Shown here piece after piece: positions 16,626-25,235 of a DNA stretch of 64,000 bases. How positions within the stretch are numbered: the first letter of the stretch is position 1; every line of letters starts with the position of its first letter. The stretch is taken from contig NZ_WEGK01000025.1 in assembly GCF_009604405.1 (NCBI RefSeq), forward strand, positions 34,729 through 98,728, written 5' to 3'. A program made the position numbers and the translations under genes. Source of the DNA: Nocardia macrotermitis (GTDB taxonomy: Bacteria > Actinomycetota > Actinomycetes > Mycobacteriales > Mycobacteriaceae). The notes under the pieces are model-generated. The model saw nothing but the letters and a program-made list of their open reading frames with translations, ran no database searches and had not been told where the DNA came from.

Positions 16626-16811
16626 CGCCGGGGCGAACCCCTGACGCATCGAAATCCAACCGGGCACTCACTCGGGAGACCGCCATCCGCATGGCGGCCG
16701 CGGCTACGACGACCGCAACGCGACCGGTCCGGGACTCTTCACAACAGCGGCCGCCCGAAACGACTCACTCGAGCAGCGGCGATCGCCACCGAATTCGTGA
16801 TATCCAGGGCT

Positions 16812-18347
16812 ATGCGAACCTCGTACGACGTGGTGATCGTCGGCGGCGGCCACAACGGGCTGGTCGCCGCGGCGTATCTGGCCCGGGCCGGACGTTCGGT
16901 GCTGCTGCTCGAACGCGGCCCGCACACCGGCGGCGCGGCGGTCTCCGAGCGAGTCTTCCCGGAATTCGACGCGCGGCTGTCCCGCTATTCGTATCTGGTG
17001 AGTCTGCTGCCGCGGCGGATCGTCGAGGATCTGGGGCTGCGGTTCGCCACTCGGCGGCGGCGGATCTCGTCGTACACACCGGTCGGGTCGGCGGGTCTGC
17101 TGGTGGATACGGGGGATTCGGCTCGGACGCGGGAGAGTTTCCGCCGGCTCACCGGTTCGGATGCCGATTTCCGGGCGTGGGAGCGGTTCTACGGCATGAC
17201 CGGACGGTTGGCGGAGCGGGTGTTTCCGACGCTCACCGAACCGCTGCCCACGCGGGACGAATTACGAAGTGTCATAGCTGATTCCGAGACTTGGGAGGCA
17301 ATCTTCGAGCGGCCGCTCGGTGAGACGATCGAGCGCGACTTCGCCGACGACACGGTGCGCGGGGTCGTGCTGACCGACGCGTTGATCGGGACGTTCACCC
17401 ATGCGCACGATCCGTCGCTGCGACAGAACCGCTGCTTCCTCTATCACGTGATCGGCGGCGGGACCGGGGACTGGGACGTGCCGATCGGCGGGATGGGCGC
17501 GCTGACCGATGCGCTCGCCACGGCCGCGCGGGCCGCCGGGGCGGAGATCCTCGTGGACAGCGCGGTGCAGGCGATCGAAACCGACGGCCGCACAGCGGAA
17601 GTCCGGTTCGCAGGTGGCACGGTCGGCGCGCGACATGTGCTGGTGAACGCCGCGCCGCACGAAATGGCAAGGCTGCTCGGCGATTCCGCGCCGCCGAAGC
17701 CCGAGGGCGCGCAGCTCAAGGTGAACATGCTGCTGAATCGGCTGCCCCGACTGCGCGATGATGTCGATCCGCGGGCGGCGTTCGCGGGGACATTCCATAT
17801 CGCAGAGTCGTATTCGCAGTTGGAGCGCGCTTATCGGGATGCCGAGGCCGGGAGCGCACCGGCCCTGCCGCCGTCGGAGATCTACTGCCACACCCTCACC
17901 GATCCCTCGATCCTGGGACCCGAGCTGACCGCGCGCGGTATGCACACCTTGACGTTGTTCGGGTTGCACACTCCGGCAAGGCTTTTCGCCGAGGATCACG
18001 ATCGCGTGAAACGGGATGTTCTCGATGCGACGTTGGCTGCGCTGGATTCCGTTCTGGCCGAACCGATTCGGGACTGTCTGGCCACCGACTCCGCGGGCCG
18101 GAGCTGCCTCGAGGCCCGAAGCCCACTGGATCTCGAACAAGAGGTCGGTCTGCCCGGCGGACACATCTTCCACGGCGATCTGAGCTTCCCCTACCGCACC
18201 GACGACGATCCCGATCCCGCCGCCCGCTGGGGTGTGCGGACCGAGCATCGCAACGTCTTCCGCTGCGGCGCGGGCACGGTTCGAGGCGGCGGGGTCAGCG
18301 GTATCGGCGGACACAACGCGGCCCTGGCGGTACTCGAAAGCCGTTGA
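16812..18347 (+). CDS. Phytoene-desaturase-like FAD oxidoreductase
   Basis: A 511-residue flavoprotein. The N-terminus has the dinucleotide-binding signature VVIVGGGHNGLVAAAYLARAG followed by ERGPHTGGAA, and the C-terminus has an FAD-contacting GGVSGIGGHNAA stretch. This is the phytoene dehydrogenase/CrtI-like superfamily, whose members desaturate or isomerise carotenoid and other polyene substrates, but no carotenoid genes (crtB, crtE) are near. ATG 16812 gives the standard distance to the Rossmann motif. Specific role unknown. Confidence 0.83.
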   Translation: MRTSYDVVIVGGGHNGLVAAAYLARAGRSVLLLERGPHTGGAAVSERVFPEFDARLSRYSYLVSLLPRRIVEDLGLRFATRRRRISSYTPVGSAGLLVDTGDSARTRESFRRLTGSDADFRAWERFYGMTGRLAERVFPTLTEPLPTRDELRSVIADSETWEAIFERPLGETIERDFADDTVRGVVLTDALIGTFTHAHDPSLRQNRCFLYHVIGGGTGDWDVPIGGMGALTDALATAARAAGAEILVDSAVQAIETDGRTAEVRFAGGTVGARHVLVNAAPHEMARLLGDSAPPKPEGAQLKVNMLLNRLPRLRDDVDPRAAFAGTFHIAESYSQLERAYRDAEAGSAPALPPSEIYCHTLTDPSILGPELTARGMHTLTLFGLHTPARLFAEDHDRVKRDVLDATLAALDSVLAEPIRDCLATDSAGRSCLEARSPLDLEQEVGLPGGHIFHGDLSFPYRTDDDPDPAARWGVRTEHRNVFRCGAGTVRGGGVSGIGGHNAALAVLESR

Positions 18348-18489
18348 GCTGCAATCTGATTCCGAGTCGATTCGCAGCGCATGGCAGCACCGGTCACCCC
18401 GATCGCCGGCGCACCCCGCACCGCCAACGTCGCGATCGCCGGAGCACACGGGAATCTCGACGCGCATCGCCCCGGGCTCATCACGAATC

Positions 18490-19266
18490 TCAACGCAAGA
18501 CGGAACGAATCACCAAGGTACGCAACGGCAGATCGAACTCACCCGCACCGAGCCCGGGGACGCCGCGCAGGTAGGTGGCGATCTTCTCCAGCAACGCGGC
18601 CCGCTCCCCCGCCGAGATCACCAACGTGTGCGAGTGCGTGCCGATCGTCGCGGTGAGGCTCTCGACGGTCCGGCGCTGCGTATGCGGGAAATCGGCCCGC
18701 ACGAACTCCTCGAACAGCGGATGCGTCACGATCCCGCTGGAGGTGCGGGTCTGGAAGGAGACCGTCGAACGCGAGAGCCGATCCAGCTCGGCCACCCATT
18801 CGACCTCGACATCGTGCATGTTCCAGAACGCGGCGAACACCCCACCGGGCCGCAGCACCCGGGCGATCTCCGGAAACGCGCGTTCCTGATCGAACCAGTG
18901 CAGCGCCTGCCCGACGACGACCGCATCCACCGAATCATCGTGCAGCGGAATGGCTTCCGCCGTCCCCGACAACGCCGTCACCTCCCGACACCCCCGCCGG
19001 AACTCCGCGAGCATCGCCGCGTCCGGCTCCACTGCGGTGACCCGGGCCCCGGCCGCGAGCAACCCCGCGGTCAGTTTGCCGGTACCGGCGGCCAGATCGA
19101 GCACCTCGGGTTCGCGCGCACCGAGCGGTTCCAGCGCCCACCGGATGCCCGCGAGCGGATAGTCCGGGCGATGCTCCGCGTAGGCGATCGCCTCGGGCCC
19201 GAACGACGCCGCCCGCCGCGCCCGCAGCTCGGTATCGTCCGCACTCCATTCATCAGCAGTGGTCAT
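18490..19266 (-). CDS. Class I SAM-dependent methyltransferase
   Basis: A 258-residue methyltransferase of the Methyltransf_11 type: VLDLAAGTGKLTAGLL (motif I, about residue 55), AVEPDAAML, GQALHWFDQERAFPEI and LRPGGVFAAFWN. The Trp-Phe motif resembles the TAM/UbiE-like group. Convergent with the FAD oxidoreductase; next gene downstream on the same strand is unrelated. ATG 19266 chosen; upstream residues look non-coding. Substrate unknown. Confidence 0.85.
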   Translation of the reverse strand: MTTADEWSADDTELRARRAASFGPEAIAYAEHRPDYPLAGIRWALEPLGAREPEVLDLAAGTGKLTAGLLAAGARVTAVEPDAAMLAEFRRGCREVTALSGTAEAIPLHDDSVDAVVVGQALHWFDQERAFPEIARVLRPGGVFAAFWNMHDVEVEWVAELDRLSRSTVSFQTRTSSGIVTHPLFEEFVRADFPHTQRRTVESLTATIGTHSHTLVISAGERAALLEKIATYLRGVPGLGAGEFDLPLRTLVIRSVLR

Positions 19267-19311
19267 CCCGATCCTTCCGGCTCGTCCCCGCGACCATCCC
19301 GGCAAGCCATG

Positions 19312-19836
19312 CTAGTGCTCGGCGGGATGCTCATCGCGGGGCGCGGCGGGCCGGTCCAGCACCGACATCCGCACCCGCCACATCCGCGGCGGCTCACCCC
19401 GCCCACTGCGCGCCCACGCCGCCGCCATCGACAACCGGATCAACCGGCGCGCGGCATAGAACAGCAGCGCGGCCAGCGGCAGTTCGCCGAGCCCGGCGCT
19501 CAGCAGGGAGATCGGCAGTTCGGGCGTGTTCCAGTCCAGCACGATGTCGAACCAGGCGTCGCAGCACAGCAGCGTCGCGGTGATGATCGCCCACGGAATC
19601 AGGATCGGCCGCCGCAACCACGCCCACAGCGCGGTCATCCCGATCGCCGCGACCAGGAAACAGTCGAACCCGACCCACGCGACGTCCCAGTGTGCGACCT
19701 CGCGATGTTCGGGCAGACTCGTCGCCAGATAGATGATCCACACCAGCAGGAACACGAAACTCCCGGTGATCACCGCCAGGAACAACCGCCGCAGATGCAC
19801 CGCCGCGGGATGGTTGGGAGTCAATGTGAGCGACAT
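19312..19836 (-). CDS. Four-helix membrane protein of unknown function
   Basis: A 174-residue protein with four clear membrane segments (about residues 18-40, 58-74, 80-95 and 108-130) and a polar, charged tail of about 40 residues. Acidic and Trp residues (HWDVAWVGFDCF, DAWFDIVLDWN) lie at helix ends. I recognise no family. Starts at ATG 19836 and ends 45 bases before the methyltransferase start on the same strand, so the two may be cotranscribed. Confidence 0.7.
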   Translation of the reverse strand: MSLTLTPNHPAAVHLRRLFLAVITGSFVFLLVWIIYLATSLPEHREVAHWDVAWVGFDCFLVAAIGMTALWAWLRRPILIPWAIITATLLCCDAWFDIVLDWNTPELPISLLSAGLGELPLAALLFYAARRLIRLSMAAAWARSGRGEPPRMWRVRMSVLDRPAAPRDEHPAEH

Positions 19837-20217
19837 GATCTACCTCCCGGCTGGACGAGCGATTCCTGCGGCCGATCAGAGTGCGAACCGATTATCCAGG
19901 TCAACCCGGACCCGGACCGCAATAATTCCGGTGCGCCGCCGAGCGCGGGTACGCCCGGGCCAGACCGCACCGCAAGACGACCGCAGGTTCCACCCAACCC
20001 CGCATCCGGCAGTCCGCGTATGCGGGGGCCACACGCACGCCGCCCACGCGCGAATCGAACCGTCGACTACCGGCGATCACCCACCGAACCGCACACGCCC
20101 TTCCGATCAGCGCCACAACTCCAGCGCCATAGCCGGGCTCCCTACCAGCGCGGGCCGAATATGCCAGTGCGCGACCGGCATCCATGCGCGAGCCTTGACC
20201 TCGAGCGGCCGACCAGC
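19837..20217. other. 381-base gap with no recognised gene
   Basis: Frames on both strands are open because of GC richness but show no family features and no ribosome sites. It contains the promoter side of the four-helix protein gene and the 3' side of the SGNH hydrolase gene. Confidence 0.5.
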
Positions 20218-20844
20218 TCAGCGCACGACGGGCAGGGTCGACCCCGGTTCGGCCAGCCACAGCAGCCAGTACGGGACCATCAGGGCGGCGAACTCCTCGT
20301 AGCCCGCGGCGCTGGGGTGGTAGCCGTCGGCCTCGTTGACCGCGCGCATCCAGGTCTGGTTGTGCAGTAGCGGCTGGTGCACTCGGACGTACGGAACGTC
20401 TTGTGCGGCACAGATTTCCGAGTAGAAGGCGTCCAATTCGCCGATGCGCCTGTTGTGTTCGGCGTCGGCGTTGGGCGGTGGGGCGACGACGAGGGAGGTC
20501 CAGCCGCGTTCGGTCGCGCGGCGCAGGATCGCGGTCAGATTCGCCGCCGAGTCCGCGGCGGATACCCGCGGGCGGCCGTCGGCGAGCACCATGTCGTTGA
20601 CGCCGAACGAGAACACCACGCGCGCATCGGATTCCGGGCTCAGGCGCGGTTCGCACTCGCGCTCCCAGCGGCTCGCGACATCCGCCGAGGTCTGCCCGCG
20701 CACACCGAGGTTGTACGAGGTGAGTGGCTGCCCGGCGCCGGCCGCGCGCATCGCGAGGCGACCCGTCCAGCCGAGGTACCGCTCATCCCCCACTCCTGCA
20801 ACCAGTGAATCGCCGACGAAACAGATACGGACATCTCGAATCAC
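20218..20844 (-). CDS. SGNH/GDSL-type hydrolase
   Basis: A 208-residue SGNH hydrolase: block I FVGDSLVAGVGD with the nucleophilic Ser, block II Gly in NLGVRGQTSADV, block III Asn in SFGVNDM, and block V DGYHPSAAGYEEFA carrying the Asp-His pair. All four catalytic blocks are intact. It should be an esterase or lipase; without a signal peptide it is probably cytosolic. GTG 20844 puts block I at the normal distance; the frame upstream is not protein-like. Confidence 0.87.
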   Translation of the reverse strand: MIRDVRICFVGDSLVAGVGDERYLGWTGRLAMRAAGAGQPLTSYNLGVRGQTSADVASRWERECEPRLSPESDARVVFSFGVNDMVLADGRPRVSAADSAANLTAILRRATERGWTSLVVAPPPNADAEHNRRIGELDAFYSEICAAQDVPYVRVHQPLLHNQTWMRAVNEADGYHPSAAGYEEFAALMVPYWLLWLAEPGSTLPVVR

Positions 20845-20979
20845 CGAGTGATCGTTGCATGTGCGCGCGAACGACTTGCGGCAAAAGGCCGGAATCGGCG
20901 TCGCCGGACAGAGGGTCCGCCGGTGTCGGCTTGCGATACCCCATAAGATCGTGCTGGTTCGGTCCGGGAGGGAGCACGT

Positions 20980-21756
20980 ATGCAATCCGAAACGCCGCTG
21001 CCGCGGTGGTTCACCGATCTACTGGCACATCGCCGCTGGGTCCGGCGCACCCGTCCCTTCGCGCACGTCTACGTGCGCGATGTGTTCGAGCCCCGGTTCT
21101 ACGCCCGGCTGGCCGCCGAATACGAACAGGTACGCGCCGAACGCCCCCAGCTGTTCGGCAAGGTGGCGAACAACTACGGCGCGTCGGGGGTGAGCCTGAG
21201 CGAGTTGCGCGACGGTCCGCTGGAGGTTTTCGTCTCGCGCGCCTGGCACGATCTGATCGCCGGGGTGGTCGGTGTGACCGATGTCACCGGCGATGTGGAG
21301 GGTTCGGTCCACCATCATCCGCCGGACAGTCCACGCGGCTGGCCGCACAGCGATCTGGCCCCCGCCTGGTTCGGCAGCCGCGCGCCCGCCAAGGAGGCCA
21401 TCGCCCTGCCCGATCCGGCCGTCGACCTGAAGAAGGGCACCCGCGCGGCCGGCGTCGAGGCGCGTGAGCTGGTCCGCGCGGTCGCGGTGCTGTTCTATTT
21501 CGGCAACCCCGACTGGCAGCCCGGCGACGGCGGCGAGACCGGGCTGTACTCCGCGATCGGCGGGCCGAACCCGGAACCCGCGATCTTCGTTCCGCCGCTG
21601 AACAATTCGATGATCGTCTTCGAATGCACGCCGCGGTCGTGGCATGCCTTCGCCGGTGGTAACACCGCCGTGCGCAACAGTGTGGTGATGTGGCTGCACC
21701 AGCCACGCGAGTTGGCGGTGCGCCGCTGGGGAGGTGCCGGAATTGCCGAATGGTGA
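20980..21756 (+). CDS. 2-oxoglutarate/Fe(II)-dependent oxygenase
   Basis: A 258-residue protein with a prolyl-4-hydroxylase-like double-stranded beta-helix: the HxD iron ligands in GWPHSDLAPAW (about residue 123), a distal His in PRSWHAFAGG, and the 2-oxoglutarate-binding Arg a few residues on (VRNSVVMWLH). Expected to hydroxylate an amino acid, peptide or sugar. Its 3' end overlaps the next SDR gene by 23 bases, so they form a coupled pair. Confidence 0.78.
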   Translation: MQSETPLPRWFTDLLAHRRWVRRTRPFAHVYVRDVFEPRFYARLAAEYEQVRAERPQLFGKVANNYGASGVSLSELRDGPLEVFVSRAWHDLIAGVVGVTDVTGDVEGSVHHHPPDSPRGWPHSDLAPAWFGSRAPAKEAIALPDPAVDLKKGTRAAGVEARELVRAVAVLFYFGNPDWQPGDGGETGLYSAIGGPNPEPAIFVPPLNNSMIVFECTPRSWHAFAGGNTAVRNSVVMWLHQPRELAVRRWGGAGIAEW

Positions 21757-22531
21757 TCGGCGTCGGGTCGCCTTGGTGACCGGCGCGGGCGGTCTGCTGG
21801 GCCGGACGTTCTGCAGCGCGTACTACCGGGACTACGACATCGTCGCGGTCTGCCGCGATCGGATCCCGCCGGTGCCGTCGCAGGAGGAGTGGTTCATCGA
21901 TCCGCTCGCGCCGCGAGAGGAGTTGCCCGAGAACGCATCCCGCGTCTTCGTGCTGCGCGCCGACCTGACCCGCGAGGGTGAGGTGGAACGGGTGGTGGAT
22001 CTGGCGCTGGCGAAGTTCGGCGGGGTGGATCTGCTGGTGAACAATGCCGCGCGGATGGAGATGCAGCCCAACGGCCTGGCCGACGGGGACGGCGCACTGG
22101 ACGAGTTCGAACCCATGTTCGCCACGAATGTCGGTGTGCCGCTGCGGCTTGCGACCCGGCTCGCGCAACGCTGCTGGATCGGCGCGGACGTGGAGAACCA
22201 CGAACGCAACCGCAATATCGTCAACGTGTCGAGTCTGTCCGGATCGCAGGTGTATCCGGGCGGGCAGGCCGTCTACTCCGCGACCAAGGCCGCGCTGGAC
22301 CACCTGACCCGGCATCAGGCATTCGAATTCTCCGAATTCGGGGTGCGAGTGAACGCCATCGCCCCGGACTCGTTCCCGTACCGGGTGCCGACCCAGAAGG
22401 TCGCCGGAGCCATCGCCGAACTGGACGCGAGCACGATGACCGGTCTGGTCTTCGGGGTGCTCGGACCGGAATCGGAGCAGACCGGCACCCCGATCACGAC
22501 CCCGGAGGCCGCGGCGCAGCAGCCCGGCTGA
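21734..22531 (+). CDS. Short-chain dehydrogenase/reductase coupled to the 2OG oxygenase
   Basis: A 265-residue SDR with TGAGGLLGRTF in place of the usual TGxxxGIG loop, VNNAARMEM, NVSSLSGSQV with the catalytic Ser, and YSATKAAL. A 20-residue insertion near residue 45 (VPSQEEWFIDPLAPREELPE) is unusual. GTG 21734 lies inside the preceding oxygenase gene, with GGGGAGG just upstream. The tight coupling suggests the oxygenase introduces a hydroxyl that this enzyme oxidises, or both tailor a sugar-like substrate; this is inference. Confidence 0.83.
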   Translation: MPELPNGDRRRVALVTGAGGLLGRTFCSAYYRDYDIVAVCRDRIPPVPSQEEWFIDPLAPREELPENASRVFVLRADLTREGEVERVVDLALAKFGGVDLLVNNAARMEMQPNGLADGDGALDEFEPMFATNVGVPLRLATRLAQRCWIGADVENHERNRNIVNVSSLSGSQVYPGGQAVYSATKAALDHLTRHQAFEFSEFGVRVNAIAPDSFPYRVPTQKVAGAIAELDASTMTGLVFGVLGPESEQTGTPITTPEAAAQQPG

Positions 22532-22656
22532 CCAGCGCCCGGCATCGGGGTGCGGCGTGTTGCCTCCGACGCCGATCCGGGCGTCCTGCATACTCACAGC
22601 TAGTCGACCGAGAGGACCGACGCAGCTCTCCCTCGATCCGAAAGTGCCGAAACGAC

Positions 22657-25029
22657 ATGCGAGTCGACGGGCGGGAGATACCGGTCTCCGGCAGCCTCCT
22701 GCAACCACACAACCGGCGCACCAGCGACATCCTCCGGGTGATCGGGTCCGCGCTGCTGGTGGTGGTGGTCATCGCGGGATCGCTGATCACCCGGTCGCGC
22801 TGGGAGGCCCTGGAACGCTCGGTCTCGGACATCCTGGGCATCCTGACTCCGGAACAGTCCAATCTGGTGTACCTGCTGTACGGCGTCGCGATCTTCGCGC
22901 TGCCGTTCGCGATCCTGGTGCGGCTGCTGTTCCGCTGGCAGTGGAAGCTGCTCGGCGGCTATCTGACGGCCGGGCTGATCGCGGTGCTGGCGTTGTCGAT
23001 CACCGACACCGGGATCTCCGCGCCGCGCTGGCATCTGGCCGAACCGCAGCAGCTCAACACCTTCCTGTCGCAGTTCCTGGACGATCCGCGCTGGATCGCG
23101 ATGCTGGCCGCGGTGCTCACCGTCGCCAGTCCGTGGCTGCCCGCGTCGTGGCGGCGCTGGTGGTGGGCCGCGCTGCTGGCCTTCGTGCCGCTGCATCTGT
23201 TCGTCAGTTTGACGGTGCCCTCGCGGGCGATGTTCGGGCTGGCGGTGGGCTGGTTCGTCGGCGCGGTGATCACGCTCGTGGTCGGCACGCCCGCGCTGGA
23301 GGTGCCGCTGGACGGCGCGGTGCGTGTGCTGGGGCGGCGCGGATACACGGTGACCTCGATTCGGGTGGTGCGTCCGGCGGGGCCGGGACCGCTGCTGCTG
23401 TCCGCGGATACCGGGCCGAATCATCGGCTGACCATCGAGATGTACGGGCAGAATCAGCGCAGCCGCGGCATGTTGCGGCAGTTGCGGCGGTTCGTGGCGT
23501 TCCGAAGTAGTGAGCGCACACCGGTTTTCGCGTCGATGCGGCGCAGTGTGGAACATCGCGCGCTGCTGGGTATCGCGATCGGGGATCTGGGGCTGGCCAG
23601 CAACAAGCCGCTCACCGTCGCGGCGCTCGAGCGCGGCTGGACGCTGTACGCGCACACCGTTCCGCGCGGTGAGATCCTGTCGATCTCCGCCGGTGAGGAG
23701 GTGCACACCCAGGTCTGGCAGGCGTTGCGGAACATGCATCGCGCCCAGATCTCGCACGGTGATCTGCGCGCCGAGGAGATCCGCATCTCGGAGGGGCGGG
23801 TGCTGTTCGGTGGGTTCTCCGCCGCCGAATTCGGCGCCTACGACACCCGTTTCGAATCCGACGTGGCGCAACTGCTGCTGACCACCGGCTCGCTGTTCGG
23901 CGCGGAATCCGCCGTGCGCACCGCGATCGAGGTGCTGGGCCGGCAGCTGGTGATCGATGCCTCGCGGCGGCTGACCAAGGCCGCGATCCCCCGGCTGGTG
24001 CGCAATTCGGTACACGATCCGGGTGCGGTGATGAAGGAGGTGCGCGAGCAGGTCCTGCATCAGACCGACGAGGATCGGATCGAGGCCGCGCACATCACGC
24101 GGTTCTCCCGCAACCAGTTCATCCAGCTGATCCTGCTGATCGGCCTGGTGTACGTGGCGTATCCGTACATCAGCCAGGTGCCGACGTTCTTCACCGAGCT
24201 GCGCTCGGCCAACTGGTGGTGGGCGCTGCTGGGGCTGACGGTCTCCGCGCTGACCTACGTGGGTGCGGCGATGGCGCTGTGGGGGTGCGCGGGCGAATCG
24301 GTGAATCCGCGCAATCTGCTGCTCATGCAGGTCGCGAACACCTTCGCCGCGACGACCACACCGGCGGGTGTGGGCGGTCTCGCGCTGAGTGTGCGGTTCC
24401 TGCAGCGCAGCGGGATGGGGGCGGTGAAGGCGACCGCGGCGGTGGCCTTGCAGCAGGCGGTGCAGGTGATCACGCACGTGGTGCTGCTGATCGTTTTCAG
24501 TGTGGCAGCGGGGGTTTCGGCGAATCTGTCGCATTTCGTGCCCAATGCGACGGTGCTGTACTTCGCGGCCGGCGCGCTGCTGGGGGCGCTGGGGATCACC
24601 ATGTTCGTGCCGACGGTGCGACGCTGGCTGCGCACCGAGGTGCGGCCGCAGCTGGCCGAGGTGGTCAGCGAATTGCGCACGCTCGCACGCGAACCCAGGC
24701 GGCTGGCGATGATCGTGCTGGGCTGCGCGTCGATCACGCTCGGCGCCGCCGGGGCGCTGTGGGCCGCGATCGAGGCGTTCGGCGGGCACACCACGTTCGT
24801 GACCGTGACCGTGGTGACGATGATCGGCGGGACGCTGGCCTCGGCCGCGCCGACGCCGGGCGGGGTGGGCGCGGTGGAGGCCGCGCTGATCGGCGGGCTG
24901 GCGGCGTTCGGGGTGTCGGCGGGGATCGGGGTGCCCGCGGTGCTGTTGTATCGCGTGTTGACGTGCTGGTTGCCGGTGTTCTGCGGGTGGCCGATCATGC
25001 GGTGGTTGACGCAGCACGAGATGATCTGA
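22657..25029 (+). CDS. Membrane protein: degenerate kinase domain fused to LPG-synthase/flippase-type domain
   Basis: A 790-residue protein. Residues 25-210 hold five or six membrane helices; residues 230-470 are soluble and kinase-like with HGDLRAEEI in place of the catalytic loop and FGGFSAAEF where DFG would be, so it is a probable pseudokinase; residues 485-790 hold seven or eight helices with the TPAGVGG and TPGGVGAVEAA motifs of the lysylphosphatidylglycerol synthetase transmembrane / UPF0104 family. Such proteins occur across Mycobacteriales and are thought to move or regulate lipid-linked intermediates. No lysyl-transferase domain is present. Monocistronic; a terminator hairpin lies downstream. 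Confidence 0.8.
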   Translation: MRVDGREIPVSGSLLQPHNRRTSDILRVIGSALLVVVVIAGSLITRSRWEALERSVSDILGILTPEQSNLVYLLYGVAIFALPFAILVRLLFRWQWKLLGGYLTAGLIAVLALSITDTGISAPRWHLAEPQQLNTFLSQFLDDPRWIAMLAAVLTVASPWLPASWRRWWWAALLAFVPLHLFVSLTVPSRAMFGLAVGWFVGAVITLVVGTPALEVPLDGAVRVLGRRGYTVTSIRVVRPAGPGPLLLSADTGPNHRLTIEMYGQNQRSRGMLRQLRRFVAFRSSERTPVFASMRRSVEHRALLGIAIGDLGLASNKPLTVAALERGWTLYAHTVPRGEILSISAGEEVHTQVWQALRNMHRAQISHGDLRAEEIRISEGRVLFGGFSAAEFGAYDTRFESDVAQLLLTTGSLFGAESAVRTAIEVLGRQLVIDASRRLTKAAIPRLVRNSVHDPGAVMKEVREQVLHQTDEDRIEAAHITRFSRNQFIQLILLIGLVYVAYPYISQVPTFFTELRSANWWWALLGLTVSALTYVGAAMALWGCAGESVNPRNLLLMQVANTFAATTTPAGVGGLALSVRFLQRSGMGAVKATAAVALQQAVQVITHVVLLIVFSVAAGVSANLSHFVPNATVLYFAAGALLGALGITMFVPTVRRWLRTEVRPQLAEVVSELRTLAREPRRLAMIVLGCASITLGAAGALWAAIEAFGGHTTFVTVTVVTMIGGTLASAAPTPGGVGAVEAALIGGLAAFGVSAGIGVPAVLLYRVLTCWLPVFCGWPIMRWLTQHEMI

Positions 25030-25161
25030 GCGGCAAGCAGTCCCGCATCGCCGCCGGACTTCCGGGAAGCGTCCGCACGGGCGACGATTACTCCGGATGT
25101 CGCATCTCCGGAGAAGTCTGCGAACGCCCGGGATTGCACGGCGAGGGCATGATTGCTCCTG

Positions 25162-25207
25162 AACCGCAACGCGTCCCGTGCCTGGAGACACGAGACTCGT
25201 TGCGGTT
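25162..25207. terminator. Bidirectional stem-loop between convergent genes
   Basis: Positions 25162-25180 and 25189-25207 pair over 19 positions with two mismatches around an eight-base loop, in the gap between the flippase-like gene and the convergent acyl-CoA ligase gene. It could stop transcription from both sides. Confidence 0.65.
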
Positions 25208-25235
25208 GAAGCGATCAGCAGATGCCTGCTACGAG

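Noticed and set aside
18232..20370. 712-codon plus-strand frame across the methyltransferase and membrane protein genes
   Set aside because: Antisense to two supported genes; low-complexity Arg/Pro/Gln content.
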